DNA of 64,000 bases, from NCBI GenBank assembly GCA_031472005.1, contig PZJY01000008.1, positions 2,108,001 through 2,172,000 on the forward strand, written 5' to 3'. The translations under genes and the position numbers were made by a program. A model generated the notes under the pieces. The model was not told where the DNA came from. It saw only the letters and a program-made list of their open reading frames with translations, and ran no database searches. Each line of letters begins with the position of its first letter. Positions within the stretch are counted from its first letter, which is position 1. This DNA comes from Tetracladium setigerum. Lineage: Eukaryota > Ascomycota > Leotiomycetes > Helotiales. Positions 48,119 to 60,051 of the stretch are shown piece after piece.

Positions 48119-48904
48119 ATGGAAGCATCAACCAAAGCCCCCTCACCCTCCTCATCCTCCTCCAAAGCCACAAATACCTCGAAAATGAGCGTCGATATTG
48201 ATAATCTCCTCGCTGACCCCAAATTTCTCGCTCCAACCGAAGATTCGGAGTTTGCAAATGGAAGAGTTGCAGTTGGTGCTGCTATGAGTTTTATTCAGGA
48301 GTTGCAGGTAAATCTTTCCTCCCTCTACTGTACTCTCCAAAGCACCTCCCTTTTTTATCTTGCCATACTTCTCACCTCTGCTCCCCTCTCCATTTTCATT
48401 CCGGTTTCATATTTCCGCTCAACTCCATATCCCCATCATGTCCCCATCACATCATAACCACCACCCCTCCACCTCAATCCCTAACAACCACCCTCCTCGC
48501 TCCACCAGCCCGTCCCATCCACCCACACCCACCTCTTTCCCCAAAACCCTCACTAACCCATACCAAAAAAACAGGCCGCCCTCCCACCCCAAAAATACCA
48601 ACAAATCCTCTCTCTCCTTAGCAGTTTCTACACACATTCCCTAACCGTGCAAGACGTCTACATACTCGTAAAGAGGGTCTTGAGGGGTGTTGAGGGGGAA
48701 GAAGCTCTCATCAAGGGATTTGTTAAGTTTTTGCCGAGTGAGGCTGTCATTGAGCATACTTGTACGGGTAGCCCTAGCATTGTGGGTGGAAGTGAGGAGA
48801 GCGGTGTGGGGGAGGGTGGTGCTGGGGTTGAGGAAGAAGAGGGGAAGGGGGAGGAGGTTGTGAAAGAGGATACTGGAGCTGCAAAAGGTGAGAAATCCGG
48901 GTAA
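48119..48904 (+). CDS. Small PAH-domain (Sin3-like helix) protein
   Basis: Exons 48119-48307 and 48575-48904 with a 267-bp intron (GTAAAT...AACAG) in phase, 172 residues. Residues about 45-120 read as one paired-amphipathic-helix unit: RVAVGAAMSFIQELQ, then PPQKYQQILSLLSSFYT, TVQDVYILVKRVLRG, and GFVKFLPSE; the last matches the usual PAH ending (F..FLP). PAH domains in Sin3 bind repressors and bring histone deacetylase. Here only one PAH is present in a short protein with an acidic Gly/Glu tail and no other Sin3 region, so it is a stand-alone PAH protein and may compete with or bind Sin3 partners (inference). A poly-Ser N-terminus precedes the fold. Confidence 0.75.
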
Positions 48905-49736
48905 TTGTGGGAGAGTAGAAGGGGAGGGGACAGAGAGAAGTATGAATGGAGTTAAGAAGATGGATGATTAGGTGGACTTGGAGTTTTGCGTTGGTCAAGA
49001 AGGCATCTAGGTAGGGAAGTGGGTAGGCATGGAGGGCGTATGGGCACGAGGGCGTTCTTGGATGATATCTTAAGAATTCGGATCTGAGAATATCGGGAGT
49101 AAGTTTTGATTGAAAGGAGCGATTTTGCTGCACAGTGCTCCTCTTATAGGTAGGTAGGGAGGAAGACAACATACATAGCTTTTCCAATTTCAGGCACCAA
49201 CGACATCTTTTGCTCCCTTTTCCTCCTCTCCTATAATTCCAAAAGCAAGTGAAGAACAGCCAACTGAGAGGTTAACCTCAACAATACTTGTGATATAAAT
49301 ATATTTTAGGTATATTTTAGGTATATATATGTGCATCATTCGCATTTTGCGAGTTTTTGGTTTTGTTTGTTTGTTTTGGTTTTACACATTAAACTACCCA
49401 AATCCCCATCATTCATCCTTCATTCCCATTCCACCCCAAAATCCCATATAATGCATAGCAAAACAAGGGGTATCATCGTTTCAGTTTTTCCAAATCCATA
49501 TCTGTGCTGGACATCTACCCAGGTTTCTGTTCTTTCTTTCTTTCGTATCTGTTTTGTTGTTCTAAAACGCTCTCACAACACCAGCCGGTGAGGGAAGGGT
49601 AAGAAGAAACTCAATTCCTGCCTGACCAGGTATCTTTTCAAAATAACGCCCAAAACACCATCAAATACTTGATCTCGCTTGTTTCGTTTCAATATGCTCC
49701 GTTTGTTGCGTGGTACTGAAGTACGTCGGTGTATAA
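48905..49736. other. Intergenic, two convergent 3' flanks
   Basis: Lies between convergent genes and contains A/T-rich tracts near 49290-49330. Nothing coding seen. Confidence 0.5.
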
Positions 49737-51434
49737 TCACGACGCTCTTCCAACTCCCCAGAGCGCATTATGTACCTCTGGCCTAACCTGATCCCCCTCC
49801 TTCGGCCACTGCGCGGAGGGTTGCGGATTATGTCCCTGCTGCTGCCTCTTCTGCTCAATATGCGCTGACTGATACGGATCTGGTTGCGCAACTGCGACCC
49901 CAATATCTTGAGACGTACGATCGTGTTCATAATAATTCGTGCCACCACTACTCACATCCTGACCTTGACTACCAAATCTCTCTCTCGCAGGAGTATAGCC
50001 CGGTGAAACCGCTGAAGCCGTTGGGTCTGGCTGCGCATTTGCGATCAAGCCTGCACCCTCGCCGCTGCCCTTTTTACTTTTGCTATGTGAGTGATTGTGT
50101 TTGGGCATGCCGAATCTGCTGCGTCGGAATTCGTCCGCGATGGGGAGGTGGACGTGTTGACGTTGTTTGTAGGCTGTTTCTTCGTTGTTGAGGTCGAAGG
50201 AGTCGCCTTTATACGAGGAGTCGGTTTCGCGGTGTTTGACGCCTACGAAGAGCCAGCGCATTGAGCGTGCGAAGGCTTTGACGAGATCCCAGGGATTCAT
50301 AGCGTCGAAAAAGGCTTTGATACCGAGGGGACCCCCGACGTTAGGACCGACTTCGTCGTAGCCAGAGGAGTCGAGGGGGTATTTGGTGCCTTTGGCGCCG
50401 GTGCGGTAGGGTTGCCAGGGGAAGGCCCAGAGATGCATCAGTGCGAAGCAGGCCATTTCAATGCAGAGCATCAGCGATGGGATGCCGATTTTGAGACTGG
50501 GGTAGGAGAGGTGTTTGGTGGGTTTGAGGATGTCCTGGGAGACGAGGATGCTGATGGTGAATATTTGCCAGAAGGAGAGGAAGATAACGAGTTTGATGGC
50601 GAGGACTTTGAGGAAGGGTTTGTGTGGTCCAAGATCGTCTCTTAGTTGGACGTAAAATTGGATGAGGCAGTACATAGCAATGGTGACAGAGGTAGCTCCA
50701 ATGGTGAGCACCCAGATGTGTCCAAAAACAGGAGAGTTGGAAGATTCGCAGTACCGGTGGAAGATTTGGGTACCAACTGCTGTCAAAGTCATGGCGACTC
50801 GAACGAAACAGTACTGATATACACCTACCCAGACGACATTGAACCAAGTAAGTCCACTTCTTGGTGTTCTCCAACATCCTCTTTCACCTCCACAGCACTT
50901 CATGAACCAGTTTATAGGCCAGACCCAAGCGACCGGTTGAATGGTTCGAAAATAGCGCTTTTGCTCATGCAGATCGGGTGCGAGGTAATGGCACATAAGC
51001 GCAAAGAAGGAGGCTATCGCGAAGGCTTCGTAGCATTCCGAGAGGACTCTAAAGTAGATCGAATGCCAGTAGAATGTAAATTGAAGCCAGGCTGCTGTGG
51101 CATATATGGGAACCATAAAGAGAATACGGATGATGCTGGAGGAAGTTAGCGAATGATTGAGGACTAGGGAACCAAACGCACTGTCTTTGCTCGTAAGGTT
51201 TTGTGTAATGTAGCGCATGCATCCAGATCAGATATAGCGAGAGAATAATTGCGACAATTGCGCTCCCTCCTCCAAGGTAGCGTCCAAATTCGTGAAAGGT
51301 GAGGGATCCAACGAGGGGAAGTTCGTCGTTTGGCCCGACTATACACCATTAGCAGTTCGTTCATCCAGCTGCCAACCCAACCTACTGCGCATCTCATCCA
51401 GCGTTGAGTTACATGTTCCGTTGAAAAACTGCAT
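49737..51434 (-). CDS. TMEM184/OST-alpha family membrane protein (DUF300)
   Basis: Seven-helix protein of the organic-solute-transporter alpha/TMEM184 family. Exons 51434-51386, 51338-51182 and 51135-49737 (introns GTAGGT...TATAG and GTGCGT...CTCCAG, both in phase), 534 residues. N-terminus MQFFNGTCNSTLDEMR has glycosylation sequons and should be outside or lumenal; TM1 is SAIVAIILSLYLIWMHAL. Then EQRHIIRILFMVPIYATAAW and YEAFAIASFFALMCHYL (family motifs), a Cys-rich loop (FMKCCGGERGCW), KLVIFLSFWQ (family motif) and CIEMACFALMHLWAFPW. The C-terminal 190 residues are hydrophilic and disordered. Substrate unknown for fungal members; vacuolar or endomembrane location is common in the family. 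Confidence 0.9.
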
Positions 51435-53852
51435 CGTTGCGGTTGTTGCTCATCCAGAGCAAGATTAAGGCGCAAACTGTGTGTGTATGTATTTTCTCCT
51501 CGACGTCGAAGGATGTTCGCAGATCGACAACGTGCCGTGTCCAAGTGGACGTTCTTTCGTCCCAAGTCTGTTGCTGGCAGTGGATGCGCCTGCCCGAAAC
51601 GCAAGGCAGATTCGTATTATTCTAGCTCCTCCTGAGATCTGCGACTCTTAGTCTCGTCAGCGATGCGATTCTTGTCGTCTCGTTGTTGCTCGGGAGTCTT
51701 GCGTAAGGGGTGATTGATGATGTGCAGTCGTCTATCTTTCCGGCGCGAAGAGACGTGATCGCGAGAAATGTTCAGAGGAGAGGGGCGTGTCGTTTTCAAG
51801 TGGTTTCTCGTCGTGGATGGACGGTGAATTCGTTGTCCAGATGATCCTGGGGGGGGCTTGTCAGCTTCTCGTGTTTCAGCGGCAGATTCCCATCTCACTG
51901 GTTGCGCAGTCAGCTCTGATTTGGCAGTCAATATCGGCCTCCCATAATTATGAGGATTTAGTCAGGATGCAGCCGCAAATAGCATCAGCTAGTGCACAAT
52001 GCAGAAGGATCGTCTGGTTTCGAAGTCGGATGGTGAGAATAATGCTGGTGGACAGACGAGACGGATGTTTCCTTTTTATTTACTACTTTGATGGTCTCCC
52101 TCGAGATTCTATTTTCTGGGGTTACAATTCAGGGACAGGAACCTGACGCGGCCAAGCCTTTCGCTCGGCATGTGCAATTTCTCGTCGTGTCACTCGTTTA
52201 GAGACCGCTCACTCACTTACTCACTCACGATTACATATCTTCACTTTTTGAACTTCAAATGGGTTCCTGTTCCTCCACTTTCGAGTCTTCTGTTATCTGT
52301 ATGCCATGCCAAGCAGATTTGATGCCCCTCCTGATTCTGATCTGGGGATAGAGTTTGGGCGCTTGACGGCTGGTCGCGTGATCAGTCGTTTCTTGGCAAT
52401 TCTCATCGCATCTTTCCGACCACTCGAGCGTGCGGCTGTGAATAACCTTTTGCCTATCTTGATATGGCTAAAATCTTATTGCTTGAGGTACTTCACAGAT
52501 GTTTGGGTGTAAGCTTATGATAAGATTGGCTTACCCGCATCTTACATCTGGGATGACAAAACAGTGGCGGAGATCTCGGAATGTGCGTGAGCCTTACTGG
52601 GAGACATACTTTCCTGATTGAGGACCAACATGAGGGAGAGAGATTAATTTTTAAGACCTTTATGCCTGCTGAGAAGGTCACAATTGAGCTGAGTTGGCTT
52701 CATGTTATCGAGCCAGTGTTCTGTTTCCGTCAAGGAAAAGCCAGCCTCTCTCTCCTTTTCAACACTTCATATACTCAGCGTGGAAGGACTCCTATGGACA
52801 CATCAGATGCTTGGCCAAGATCTACAGTGAAATATTTTCGGCCTAGCTCTGTAAAAATTGGATCCATACGCAGTACCAGGAATGAAATATTGCAACTCCG
52901 GTTTCTGTCGTTACTGTGGCGATAATTCAACGAACTGCTCCCATCACGGCCGCGAGCAGGAGCAGGACTTCTTCTTTGACTATTATATTGTTGGTTCTTG
53001 CTTTTGTGGCTGTGGTTTCAGTCTTTTGGTAGCTTTGAAGAGGAGATTCTTTGACACGTGATCTATGGTCATGTGACCTGATATTAAATTTGCATATTCG
53101 ATGTCTATACCTATCATTACAGATGCTGTTTCAATTTACAATCTTAAAGCGGTACATTCAAACATTACCAATCTTTAGTATTTTTTCCACCTATAAAATT
53201 GATTTTCTGAACATGCCACTTCCAAGTTGACTGACGTATTCCATTATCCACCCAAGTGTTCTGCTGAGGAAGAAGACACGGCAGAGTTGAATATCCAGAA
53301 GATGGCTCCTGTCGATTTTTTGAAGGGAGACATTGTGTATCAGTTCAGCCCTCTTCTCTTCAATTTTAGTGATAGGCCAATCTCTGTAAGCGTGAAATGC
53401 TATAAAGACTTTGGAACTGACCACAAATCGTCTGTTCGGTTTTCTATTAGAGTATTTACAATACATGACCAGCAAACACTTCTCTGCTTTTAGTACTGAC
53501 TTGAACATCACGAATACTCGTTGAAACTTAATTGGAGCTACGATTTACCGTTCTTGATTCTTCTCCGATAGCACCAATTTGTATGCCACTTCCAGCTTGT
53601 AGGAGAAGGCACCCTGCTGCTGGTAGCCATGTCCAATAACATGGAAATTCGAGGACTGATTATCACCCCAAAAAAATCAGTTTCTCTAGCTGAACTGACG
53701 AATTGAAACTGAGGTAGACGTTCAACAATAATGGAAGGAACTTCTGCACTCCGCAGCAGTATAAATTCACAAACTTCCCTCCACTCAGACCTCAAAATCA
53801 CCCTTCTTTGCAAATATCTGACAACCCCCGCCTCGATCCAGAAAATCTCACG
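51435..53852. other. Intergenic with unassigned protein-like frames
   Basis: No recognised gene. Three plus-strand frames have a protein-like composition: 52581-52925 (EGERLIFKTFMPAEKVTIEL), 52858-53061 (KYCNSGFCRYCGDNSTNC, then a hydrophobic stretch) and 53227-53493. They could be pieces of a split or decayed gene, but I see no family and no convincing splice chain. Confidence 0.35.
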
Positions 53853-54585
53853 ATGCAATTCACAACGATTCTTTTGGCCTTGCTACTCCTAGTTGTTGGT
53901 GTTAACGCAGCCGCCGTCCCAAAGCTCGTCAACATCATCTCCGAACTCGAAAGCGACTCTTCTATCATCGGAACATGCAACACCCCAGCGGTGAGCTCCG
54001 TAACGTCCACCGCACTCCCGGCAGTCTTACTTCCAGTCTCTTCGTCCGCTCCTCATCTGACTCCTCCAGCAACTCCAGCCCAAACCCGGCGAACCTCCTC
54101 AAACAATACATATCCTGGAATCCATCCAAACATCCAGTGAATGCATGCGGTAGCCCGTCATTCATCAATCGCTCCACTCCCGCCTCACCACTTGTCACTG
54201 ATTGCCAGTGCCTGATGGAATATTATCGCAACAAGTATGGACATTACAAGGTTCAGCAGGGAGATCAGTTAAATTTCGCGCCTATTTGGTGTGGAACTTG
54301 CAAGTTTGGCATGCATACGAAGAATATACTGGATGCGTTTATTGGGAACACGGATGCGTTTGATGTGATGAGGGATGCGATTGCGAAATATCAGTACGTA
54401 TTGCTCGGGGCATTCTTTGAACTACGCCCATGACTATCGAGATTAGATAGCTCCTTAACGAGTAAACAGCTAACTCGGTGGCTTTGTGCAGGTGGTTTGA
54501 CAAAATAGGTGCTGAGGGAGACATGACTTGCGATAATCTGTATGCGAGGTCTTCTAAAGTCCGTTGGTCTATTTATCACAGCTAG
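53853..54585 (+). CDS. Secreted Hce2 (Ecp2-like) protein, frame problem
   Basis: Signal peptide of about 19 residues (hydrophobic core LLALLLLVVGV, then Ala-rich cleavage site). The C-terminal half has the Hce2 pattern: ACGSPSFINR, SPLVTDCQCLMEYYR, WCGTCKFG, IGNTDAFDVMRDAI and a final WFDK...MTCDN, with Cys expected to pair. The last intron, 54394-54491 (GTACGT...GTGCAG), is clear. Signal peptide and domain lie in different frames. Either an intron at 54005-54069 (CTGAC branch and TCCAG, but a poor GTCCAC donor) joins them, giving 189 residues, or one base is wrong between 53990 and 54070. Hce2 proteins are secreted and include plant-pathogen effectors; toxicity or host role cannot be inferred here. 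Confidence 0.72.
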
Positions 54586-55108
54586 CGAATCATCTGGTCA
54601 CTAAGAAGAGAAGATATTTGGGGGTTGATAAGGGTTTGAATGTTAAACTTATCGAAGCGGGAGTGGGAATCATGGCTTACGAACGATGGAATTTACTTTA
54701 GTTGCTGGATGATGGTTCGAAGATTTCCTGGGTGTAAATGCTTGTGCTCGGTCCTGATGATATTCTTTCGTTCAAGAGGGTAATGTGATAGGAGCTGGCG
54801 TGGCATTCCTTAATTTCTGGTCCTTTCTAGGAAATACATTAATCAATCGTTGAACTGCCAACAGTGCCCTTTTCGTTCATGGTGAAATAGAAATTTTATC
54901 TGTCCACGCTTTCTCTGTATAAGATTTCAGACTACTAAGAAAGCCAGATTTAACATTCCCTTTCGCTGATTAATTTCTAGTGTTTGGAGTGAGTAGCTGT
55001 CGCTCTAACCTGAGCCGAAGGTGAGTATTCCTGAGCATGCTGAGCACAACGTGACTATGACTTTATCTATTTGAGACTATTTCTAAGTATCTCTAGATCA
55101 AACTGGTT
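54586..55108. other. Intergenic, two convergent 3' flanks
   Basis: 3' sequence of the Hce2 gene and of the NLR gene. Nothing else seen. Confidence 0.5.
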
Positions 55109-58100
55109 CTAATCTGAGCTCTCAAGCATGTTCGCGAGGTGATGACGGCTGACTTTAGTTTCAGCATGGTCAGGCCCATATATTGCTTCGCAACGATTAA
55201 GTACTTCTCGAAAGAATGTCATAGCTTCACCAGTTTTTCCTTGCCATTGAAGAACACTTCCCAAGTTCAATAAAGTCCTCACCGTGTCAGGGTGCTTCAT
55301 CCCCAACATCCTCTCCCGTACCGCTAGCACTTCCCGGTGCATTACTTCTGCCTCGGTGTGCTTCCCTTGGCGACTTAGCGCTACGGCAAGATTATTTATA
55401 ATCGTTAACGTTAAAGGGTGCTCCTTCCCCAATACCTTCTCTTGTAATACTAGTGTTGCCCGATGCATTCTCTCTGCCTCGGCGTGATTTCCCCGGTTAC
55501 TTAGCGCTTGACCGAGGTTACTCATACTTGCTAAAGTTAACGGGTGCTCCTCTCCTAATACCTTCTCTTGTAATACTAGTGTTGCCCGGTGTATTCTCTC
55601 TGCCTCAGCGTGATTCCCCTGGCTACTTAGCGCTTGAGCGAGGTTATTCATACTTATTAGCGTTGATAGGTGCTCCTCCCCCAATACCTTCTCTTGTAAT
55701 GCTAGTGTTGCCCGGTGTATTCTCTCTGCCTCAGTGTGATTCCCCTGGCTACTTAGCGCTTGACCGAGGTTATTCATACTTATTAGCGTTGATAGGTGCT
55801 CCTCCCCCAATGCCTTCTCTCGTAGCGCTAGTGTTGCCCGGTGTATTCTCTCTGCCTCAGCGTGCTTCCCCTGGCTACTTAGCGCTAGAGCAAGGTTATT
55901 TATACTTATTAGTGTCTCGGGGTGCTCCTTCCCCGATATCTTCTCTCGTAGCGCTAGTGTTGCCCGGTGTATTATCTCTGCCTCGGCGTGATTCCCCTGG
56001 CTACTTAGCGTTTGAGCGAGGTTATTCATGCTTGTTAGCGTTGATAAGTGCTCCTCCCCAATGCCTTCTCTCGTAGCGCTAGTGTTTCCCGGTGCATTCT
56101 CTCTGCCTCGGCGTGCTTCCCTTGGTTACTCAGCGCTTGAGCGAGGTTATTCATGCTTATTAGCGTCTCGGGGTGCTCTTTCCCTAACACCTTCTCCTGC
56201 AGCACCAGCGTCGCCCGGAACATCTTGGCCGCTCCTGCATATTGCCCAACATCATATTGGCATCGCCCTAAACAAAATCGCAACTGAATTACCTCCATCT
56301 TGTTGCTTGTATAAACCCCAATAGTATCTGCCAGGAAAATCCCATGCGGTAAGTAGTTTTTCCATACCTCTTGGCCAATATAACCACCAAACGGGATGAC
56401 CTCAACCAATCGATGCAGTGCTATATCTGCCCATAGTGATTGTGCACTCTTCTCTGCTGCCTTCTCTGTCTTCGTCTCTGCCAGCCAGTTGCGAGTCGCT
56501 AAATGCACGAGTCGATGGACATCAAATGCATCCTTTGCTAATCGCTTTATCACGAATGAATATGCAATCAACGTTCCAATGGCTTTGGTTTGCTGATTAG
56601 GAGTCTTTGCGGGTGGTAGAAGTGATCTAGGAATGTCGTCTCGGGCTATCACTCCCATGAATGAGAGATATTCAGCCGCAAGAATATCATCACGTTGGAT
56701 TTGCTCAAACGAGATAACCCAGGTCGTGGCCACTGGGTTTTTCTGCCCAGAATACCTTCCGCGGTCTTCGAAACCTTCGCTAAGAATCTCAATTTTGTCT
56801 TCGTCGCTGTTGTCATATAATGATAGATATTCGGCAATTGGAATGGTATTCTTGTTGATATATGCCGCGGCTTGCTTGATTGCAAGAGGCAGGTCAAGAA
56901 GCAGGTCAAGCAGCTTATCCATACTAGTCTCGTCTTCGAGTAAGTTGTGTTTTTCCACCTGCACACTTGTTTTGAGGAGTTTGATCGACTCAGGCCTGTT
57001 CATTTCTTTGACGTGAATCACATTGGCCTCAGCGATATCCGAAGCTGCTTTATTATCTCGCGTGGTAAAAAGCACTGCCCCATTGCCGCGGTTTGGAAGG
57101 TATTCAATTAGCGCACGTGACGAGTTTCCCTCGTTAGCGTTATTGAGCACCTTGTAATTATCGGCATTGTCCACAATAAGCAACCATGGACTCATGAGGC
57201 CCTGAAGTGCTGTAAAGACCAAATGCTTCAAATCTGTTCTATCACCTTCCGGTTCCGATATGCCGAGCTTTTGGGCGATGTCGCGATACGAAGCATCAAA
57301 ACTTGTCGTATCACTAGCCTGCACCCAGAAAACAGAGCACTCTAGTAGTATATCCTGGATTTCGTAGGCAAATTGCAGAGCAATTTGAGTCTTGCCAATC
57401 CCCCCAAGGCCGTAAAGAGCCACCCATGGACATGTGCCAGCAGATATTCTAGGGTCGAGCTTTGTGGCGAGCTGCTCCAAGTAGTACTCACGGCCAACAA
57501 AGTTTGTGTTACGCCGAAATCGAATGGACTGGTGGCCTAAATGTCGTTAGCAACATCGCTATCCAGATGATAGGTCTTAAGCCTAGAACGTAATATAACC
57601 TCGTGTCGATGGTACACCAACGGTGACTTCAAAATATTAGTTAGCTTAATTTCAAAATAACATTAATTAAATGCTATCAAAAGTCTATTGCAACGTACGG
57701 ATCTTCCCTAACGTAATATCATGTATTGGCGCTGTTCCCTGAACATCTTCACAGAGAAGTCTCACCACCGGTCCTAGCATAGTGTGTCCGGTCGACCCCA
57801 CATCGAAGTAAGCCTTCGTGCTAGCACTGATTCGATCAAGTGTTGCTTCGTCAATCTCTGAAAGCCCAATATCTCCTATCTCTGGGATGTCGAATCGGAA
57901 GTAGACGTTTGGGTAATTCTTGAAAGAGCGTTCCAATTTGTCCGAAGTGCTCTCGCAATCAGTAGCAATGGCTTGGACAGTCTTGATAGCGTTGAGTGGG
58001 AGAAACTTGTCGATCGCTGAGGGGGCATCATATCGAATAGAAGGCTTCACACCACAACCAACACTGACTAGTACTCTCAATGCAGTGGAGGCTCCAAAGA

Positions 58101-58896
58101 CAGTTTCCGCTTCTTCGATGATTTCTTCTGCAGGATTATTGAAGCCTAAGCCTGCATCGACAAATCGATTACTAGAGCCGTTCGGCCACTTGATCGAGAT
58201 GGCTTTGAAATATGTTGGTGCCGCCGTGGTCGCTCTTGCAGCTTCCCATATCTCACAGTCATACACGATTTCCCCAGGAATTTTGTAGGTTCTCAGATGA
58301 TATGGCTTCTTCATCATCTCGGCCGCCATGGCGCACACAAAACTTAACATCCGTCAGCTTTAGGAAGAAGAAGAAACTCATAAATTCTAGAACATTTGAA
58401 AGTCTTTTCTACTTACCCTTTTGCTTTCGTTTTATTGTCTCCAGTTGGCAACATGCTGGTACCGCCATTATGCTTCTTCTCGTGATCGACTACAATTTCT
58501 CTGACAGATGCCTCAAGAGTTGATGCTTTGAATGCACCCTCTTTCCCTTTCGCCTTCGTATTCTTCTTCGAGAATATTTTGCCTGCAAGCTTGAAGTATT
58601 GTTGGAGTGCCTCCATCGCCGTCATTCGTAAGCGAACTAGCATGATAGCAATAAGGCTATATGGAGTAAGTAGGAATATACGTGAGTTTGTTGCATATAC
58701 ATAAACAGGTTCCCTAAACTTACCCTCCTGTGCTAGTCCCACCAACCAGATCAAAGTAGTCGCATGGGAGAGGCTCTTCTGCAAGTCTAAGCTGGCCTTG
58801 TACAGCGGTCATAATATGCTGCAAGATAAGCAGCTCGGATATTCCTTTGATGCCCCCGCCATCTTTAATGAGGTCAAAACTAGGCACCAGAATCAT
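55109..58896 (-). CDS. Patatin / NB-ARC / TPR NLR protein, one frame break
   Basis: Exons 58896-58724, 58656-58417, 58342-57699, 57626-57600 (27 nt) and 57536-55109. Domains in order: patatin-like phospholipase (DGGGIKG oxyanion loop, GTSTGG with the nucleophile Ser across the first splice, DAG of the catalytic dyad in FVDAGLGFNNP), about residues 10-340. Then NB-ARC (P-loop GLGGIGKTQIALQFA, Walker B WLLIVDNADN, FTTRDNKAAS, GLPL-like LDLPLAIKQAAAYI). Then nine 42-residue TPR-type units (HAEAERMHRATLVLQEKVLG). Near 56056 the frame breaks: one repeat has C4 (plus strand) where sister repeats have C5, so KALGEEH becomes KALGRSTYQR-stop. Adding one base gives exactly 1171 codons (1170 residues). 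Such proteins are the fungal counterpart of immune NLRs: TPRs sense a ligand, NB-ARC oligomerises, and the lipase is the effector. The role here is inferred. Confidence 0.88.
55115..56290 (-). repeat. TPR repeat array, 126-bp units with high nucleotide identity
   Basis: About nine 126-bp coding units. The middle ones are nearly identical at DNA level (shared runs such as TAGTGTTGCCCGGTGTATTC on the plus strand), while the outer ones are diverged. That pattern points to recent unit shuffling or concerted evolution. Confidence 0.8.
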
Positions 58897-60051
58897 GTTG
58901 GGGCATCACAAACCCAGAGATAGCAAGCACACCGGTGGGTGAGGAACTTGGGTGGCCATGTTGGTAGGTTCGCGATGTCGGATTGTAGCTTCAGATCGCA
59001 GCTGGTACAAAGCAATTTGATATCTTCAAACAGATGTCAGATTATGATGGTAAAAGGACAGAGACAGAGAAAGGGACAAGGCTGTGTAGCCGCCGAGCTG
59101 ATCATGATGTTGGAATCAAAAACACGTGACTACAGCTTTTGATGTTGTATTATGTACACCGACCAACAGGAACACTTCAAAAGTATAGGAGCATCTTCTT
59201 CGTCAAAACCCTATTCACGATCTCAGTACTTCCTTGTATCCATTAAAATATTCCAGTTGCTTTAGAATTTGATCTTTTCATTACTTGGTGTGATGATGGC
59301 AAAGTGCTCTCGAAATATATGACATTTTCCAAGCTTGGCGTTCAAGCCCCTCCAAGTCTACCAACATCAGCCAGCAGAAATCAATTGGTCTCGCGAAATC
59401 TTAAACTAAATCATTATATTGGTTGCGTAGAACGAGCCCTGGGAGAACTTAGCGTGTTACTAGGTAGACTTCGGTAACGGTGGACTAAAACAGCTGGCTC
59501 TAGGAGGTCCCAAACGCTAAGTCAAGGCTAGTCAATAATCACATTTTATCTCAGAGCTTCTCACTGGACTAAATCTTAATTCATTCGATAAAACTCTCTC
59601 TCTTTCTGTTTTTGTCTCTTTTTTCCATACTATACAAATTCCCCAAATCCAGGCACAAGACCAATCTCAACCCAAAAATAGTAGAGTACTAGCACAAATG
59701 TTAGGAATTCACATTATATCTACCTCTCTACCCCCTCTATACTCTACTCAATTCAATTTCAAAAGTAAAAGCTAACCACAGAAACAGTCCACCTGGACGA
59801 GCCAATACCCAATACTGCAACCACTGCGCCTGTCAAGCACCCACAACCATGTCACCGATCACACAAACACACCTCCCGATCCCTCTTCGTGTTTTCCCTG
59901 CAGACCTACACACTCGCTGGACAAGTCTCATCCATACCATCTACTCGGCACGTCATCCTAACCAATCCAGGTTCTATTGCACATACGTCTACATGCCTTA
60001 CCTGCAACTCCAGATCAACATGCACAGGAATTGTAGTTTGAGTAGATCTGT
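58897..60051. other. Intergenic, no gene recognised
   Basis: 5' flank of the NLR gene plus A/T- and C-rich sequence. The frame 59849-60061 (+) begins with ATG but has no motif; it could be a first exon of the next entry, though no phase-matching splice was found. Confidence 0.4.
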
